A DNA stretch of 5,709 nucleotides. Source: Eubacteriales bacterium. GTDB lineage: Bacteria; Bacillota_A; Clostridia; Christensenellales; Aristaeellaceae. The notes beneath the pieces were generated by a model. It saw only the letters and a list, made by a program, of their open reading frames with translations, was not told the DNA's origin and did no database searches. The DNA is taken from the NCBI GenBank assembly GCA_030528845.1, contig JAUMYC010000159.1, forward strand, positions 1-5,709. Direction: 5' to 3'. Within the stretch, counting starts at the first letter, position 1; the number at the start of each line of letters is the position of its first letter. A program made the position numbers and the translations under genes. Below, in pieces: positions 5,224 through 5,709 of the stretch.

Positions 5224-5706
5224 TCAGCAGATGCGCGCGAGGCTGAGCGTCGCGGAGGGGCGCCCGGAGATCGCCAGCGCGCTGTCTGTGACCAGCTGCA
5301 GCGTGTCTCCGGCCTGCGCGCTGAAGGGCAGCTGGCCGATGGCGGTCAGGCTCTCGCCCTGCGCGGCGATGACGTTCGCGGCGCTGCCGGCCATGCCGTA
5401 GCCGTTTCGCCGCAGGGTGATCAGCGCGTCGATGTTGGCCTGCGCCGTGCCGTTGATCGTCCAGACGGCGAGATAGCGCCCGGCCTGCTGCAGAGTGATC
5501 GTGCTGCTCTGCTTCGAGACGGGGCCGACGGAATACACGACGTCGCCGAGCGGGAAGGCGGCCTCCGCCGCAAGGCTCAGCGCGCTGTAATCGGCCCAGA
5601 AGCCGAAGACGGGCGGCTCGGGCAGCGCGCATGTACACCAGCCGCATTCGCCGCAGATGCCGCTGCAGATATTTCCGCAGATGCCGTTGCAGATCGGGCT
5701 GTCCAT
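5224..5706 (-). CDS. Cys-repeat protein with probable BclA-like C-terminal jelly-roll domain (start at window edge)
   Basis: This 160-residue protein has two parts. Residues 5-26 are Cys-rich: a four-residue unit Ile-Cys-x-x repeats four times (C6, C10, C14, C18), followed by C21, C24 and C26. Residues about 34-159 alternate hydrophobic and small polar residues, with SSTITLQQAGRYLAVWTING, AIGQLPFSAQAGDTLQLV and a final ATLSLARI. This resembles the trimeric TNF/C1q-like domain at the end of BclA-type exosporium and collagen-like proteins of Bacillus and Clostridia. The last residue is Cys160, and no Cys lies inside the domain. No signal peptide or collagen Gly-X-Y tract is present. I infer a structural protein of the spore surface or cell surface, possibly cross-linked or metal-binding through its cysteines. 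The ATG at 5706 is followed by only three upstream bases, which encode Asn in frame, so the ribosome binding site is not visible and the protein could start further upstream. The gene converges on dnaX. Confidence 0.6.
   Translation of the reverse strand: MDSPICNGICGNICSGICGECGWCTCALPEPPVFGFWADYSALSLAAEAAFPLGDVVYSVGPVSKQSSTITLQQAGRYLAVWTINGTAQANIDALITLRRNGYGMAGSAANVIAAQGESLTAIGQLPFSAQAGDTLQLVTDSALAISGRPSATLSLARIC
5629..5694 (-). repeat. 12-bp tandem repeat encoding Ile-Cys-x-x units
   Basis: On the minus strand four consecutive 12-bp units each begin ATCTGC, reading ATCTGCAACGGC, ATCTGCGGAAAT, ATCTGCAGCGGC and ATCTGCGGCGAA after alignment. Units 1 and 3 end similarly, hinting at a 24-bp higher-order period. 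A less regular Cys-rich stretch (C21, C24, C26) follows. The array probably grew by unit duplication. Confidence 0.75.
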
Positions 5707-5709
5707 GTT

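Noticed and set aside
3731..5647. A 638-codon open frame on the - strand opposite dnaX
   Set aside because: The product is a low-complexity Arg/Ala/Gly-rich chain antisense to dnaX, and it also overlaps the Cys-repeat gene in another frame. It is a composition shadow.
1..5709. A mobile element, CRISPR array, defence system or other new multi-gene system
   Set aside because: No transposase, integrase, phage gene, direct-repeat array or toxin-antitoxin pair is visible. topB homologues occur on conjugative elements, but the neighbours here are housekeeping genes of matching composition.

Overview
This is a GC-rich chromosomal window. It carries four protein genes on alternating strands, and each one looks like its own transcription unit. 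The gene types point to a GC-rich, probably spore-forming member of the Clostridia (Firmicutes): a Gram-positive type topoisomerase III, a MurG of the clostridial sub-type, a long DnaX with an Ala/Pro/Lys linker, a BclA-like Cys-rich protein, and strong AGGAGG-type ribosome binding sites. I cannot name the genus. The organism assignment is inference from protein resemblance recalled from memory, not from a search.

Layout. Bases 1-71 hold a long imperfect inverted repeat and a strong ribosome binding site. Bases 72-1955 (+) encode DNA topoisomerase III (topB) without the C-terminal zinc-binding region. Bases 1956-2069 hold a bidirectional terminator hairpin, a perfect 18-nt palindrome and a TATAAT box, between convergent topB and murG. 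Bases 2070-3137 (-) encode the lipid II synthase MurG. Bases 3138-3475 are a divergent intergenic region. It holds two overlapping candidate promoters back to back, an operator-like TTTGCAT/ATGCAAA inverted repeat, and several potential RNA hairpins in the leaders of both genes. Bases 3476-5170 (+) encode the DNA polymerase III gamma/tau subunit (dnaX). Bases 5171-5223 contain a stem-loop terminator. Bases 5224-5706 (-) encode a small protein with a four-fold Ile-Cys repeat at its N-terminus and a probable BclA-type jelly-roll domain; its start lies at the window edge.

The genes do not form one pathway. DnaX is the clamp-loader ATPase of replication, TopB resolves replication and recombination intermediates, MurG makes the last membrane-bound peptidoglycan precursor, and the small protein is probably a surface or spore-layer component. 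The only visible link is the shared control region between murG and dnaX, which could couple a cell-wall gene to a replication gene. I found no mobile element, CRISPR array, tRNA, rRNA, SRP RNA or defence system. The window is mostly housekeeping; the less ordinary parts are the divergent regulatory region and the Cys-repeat protein.
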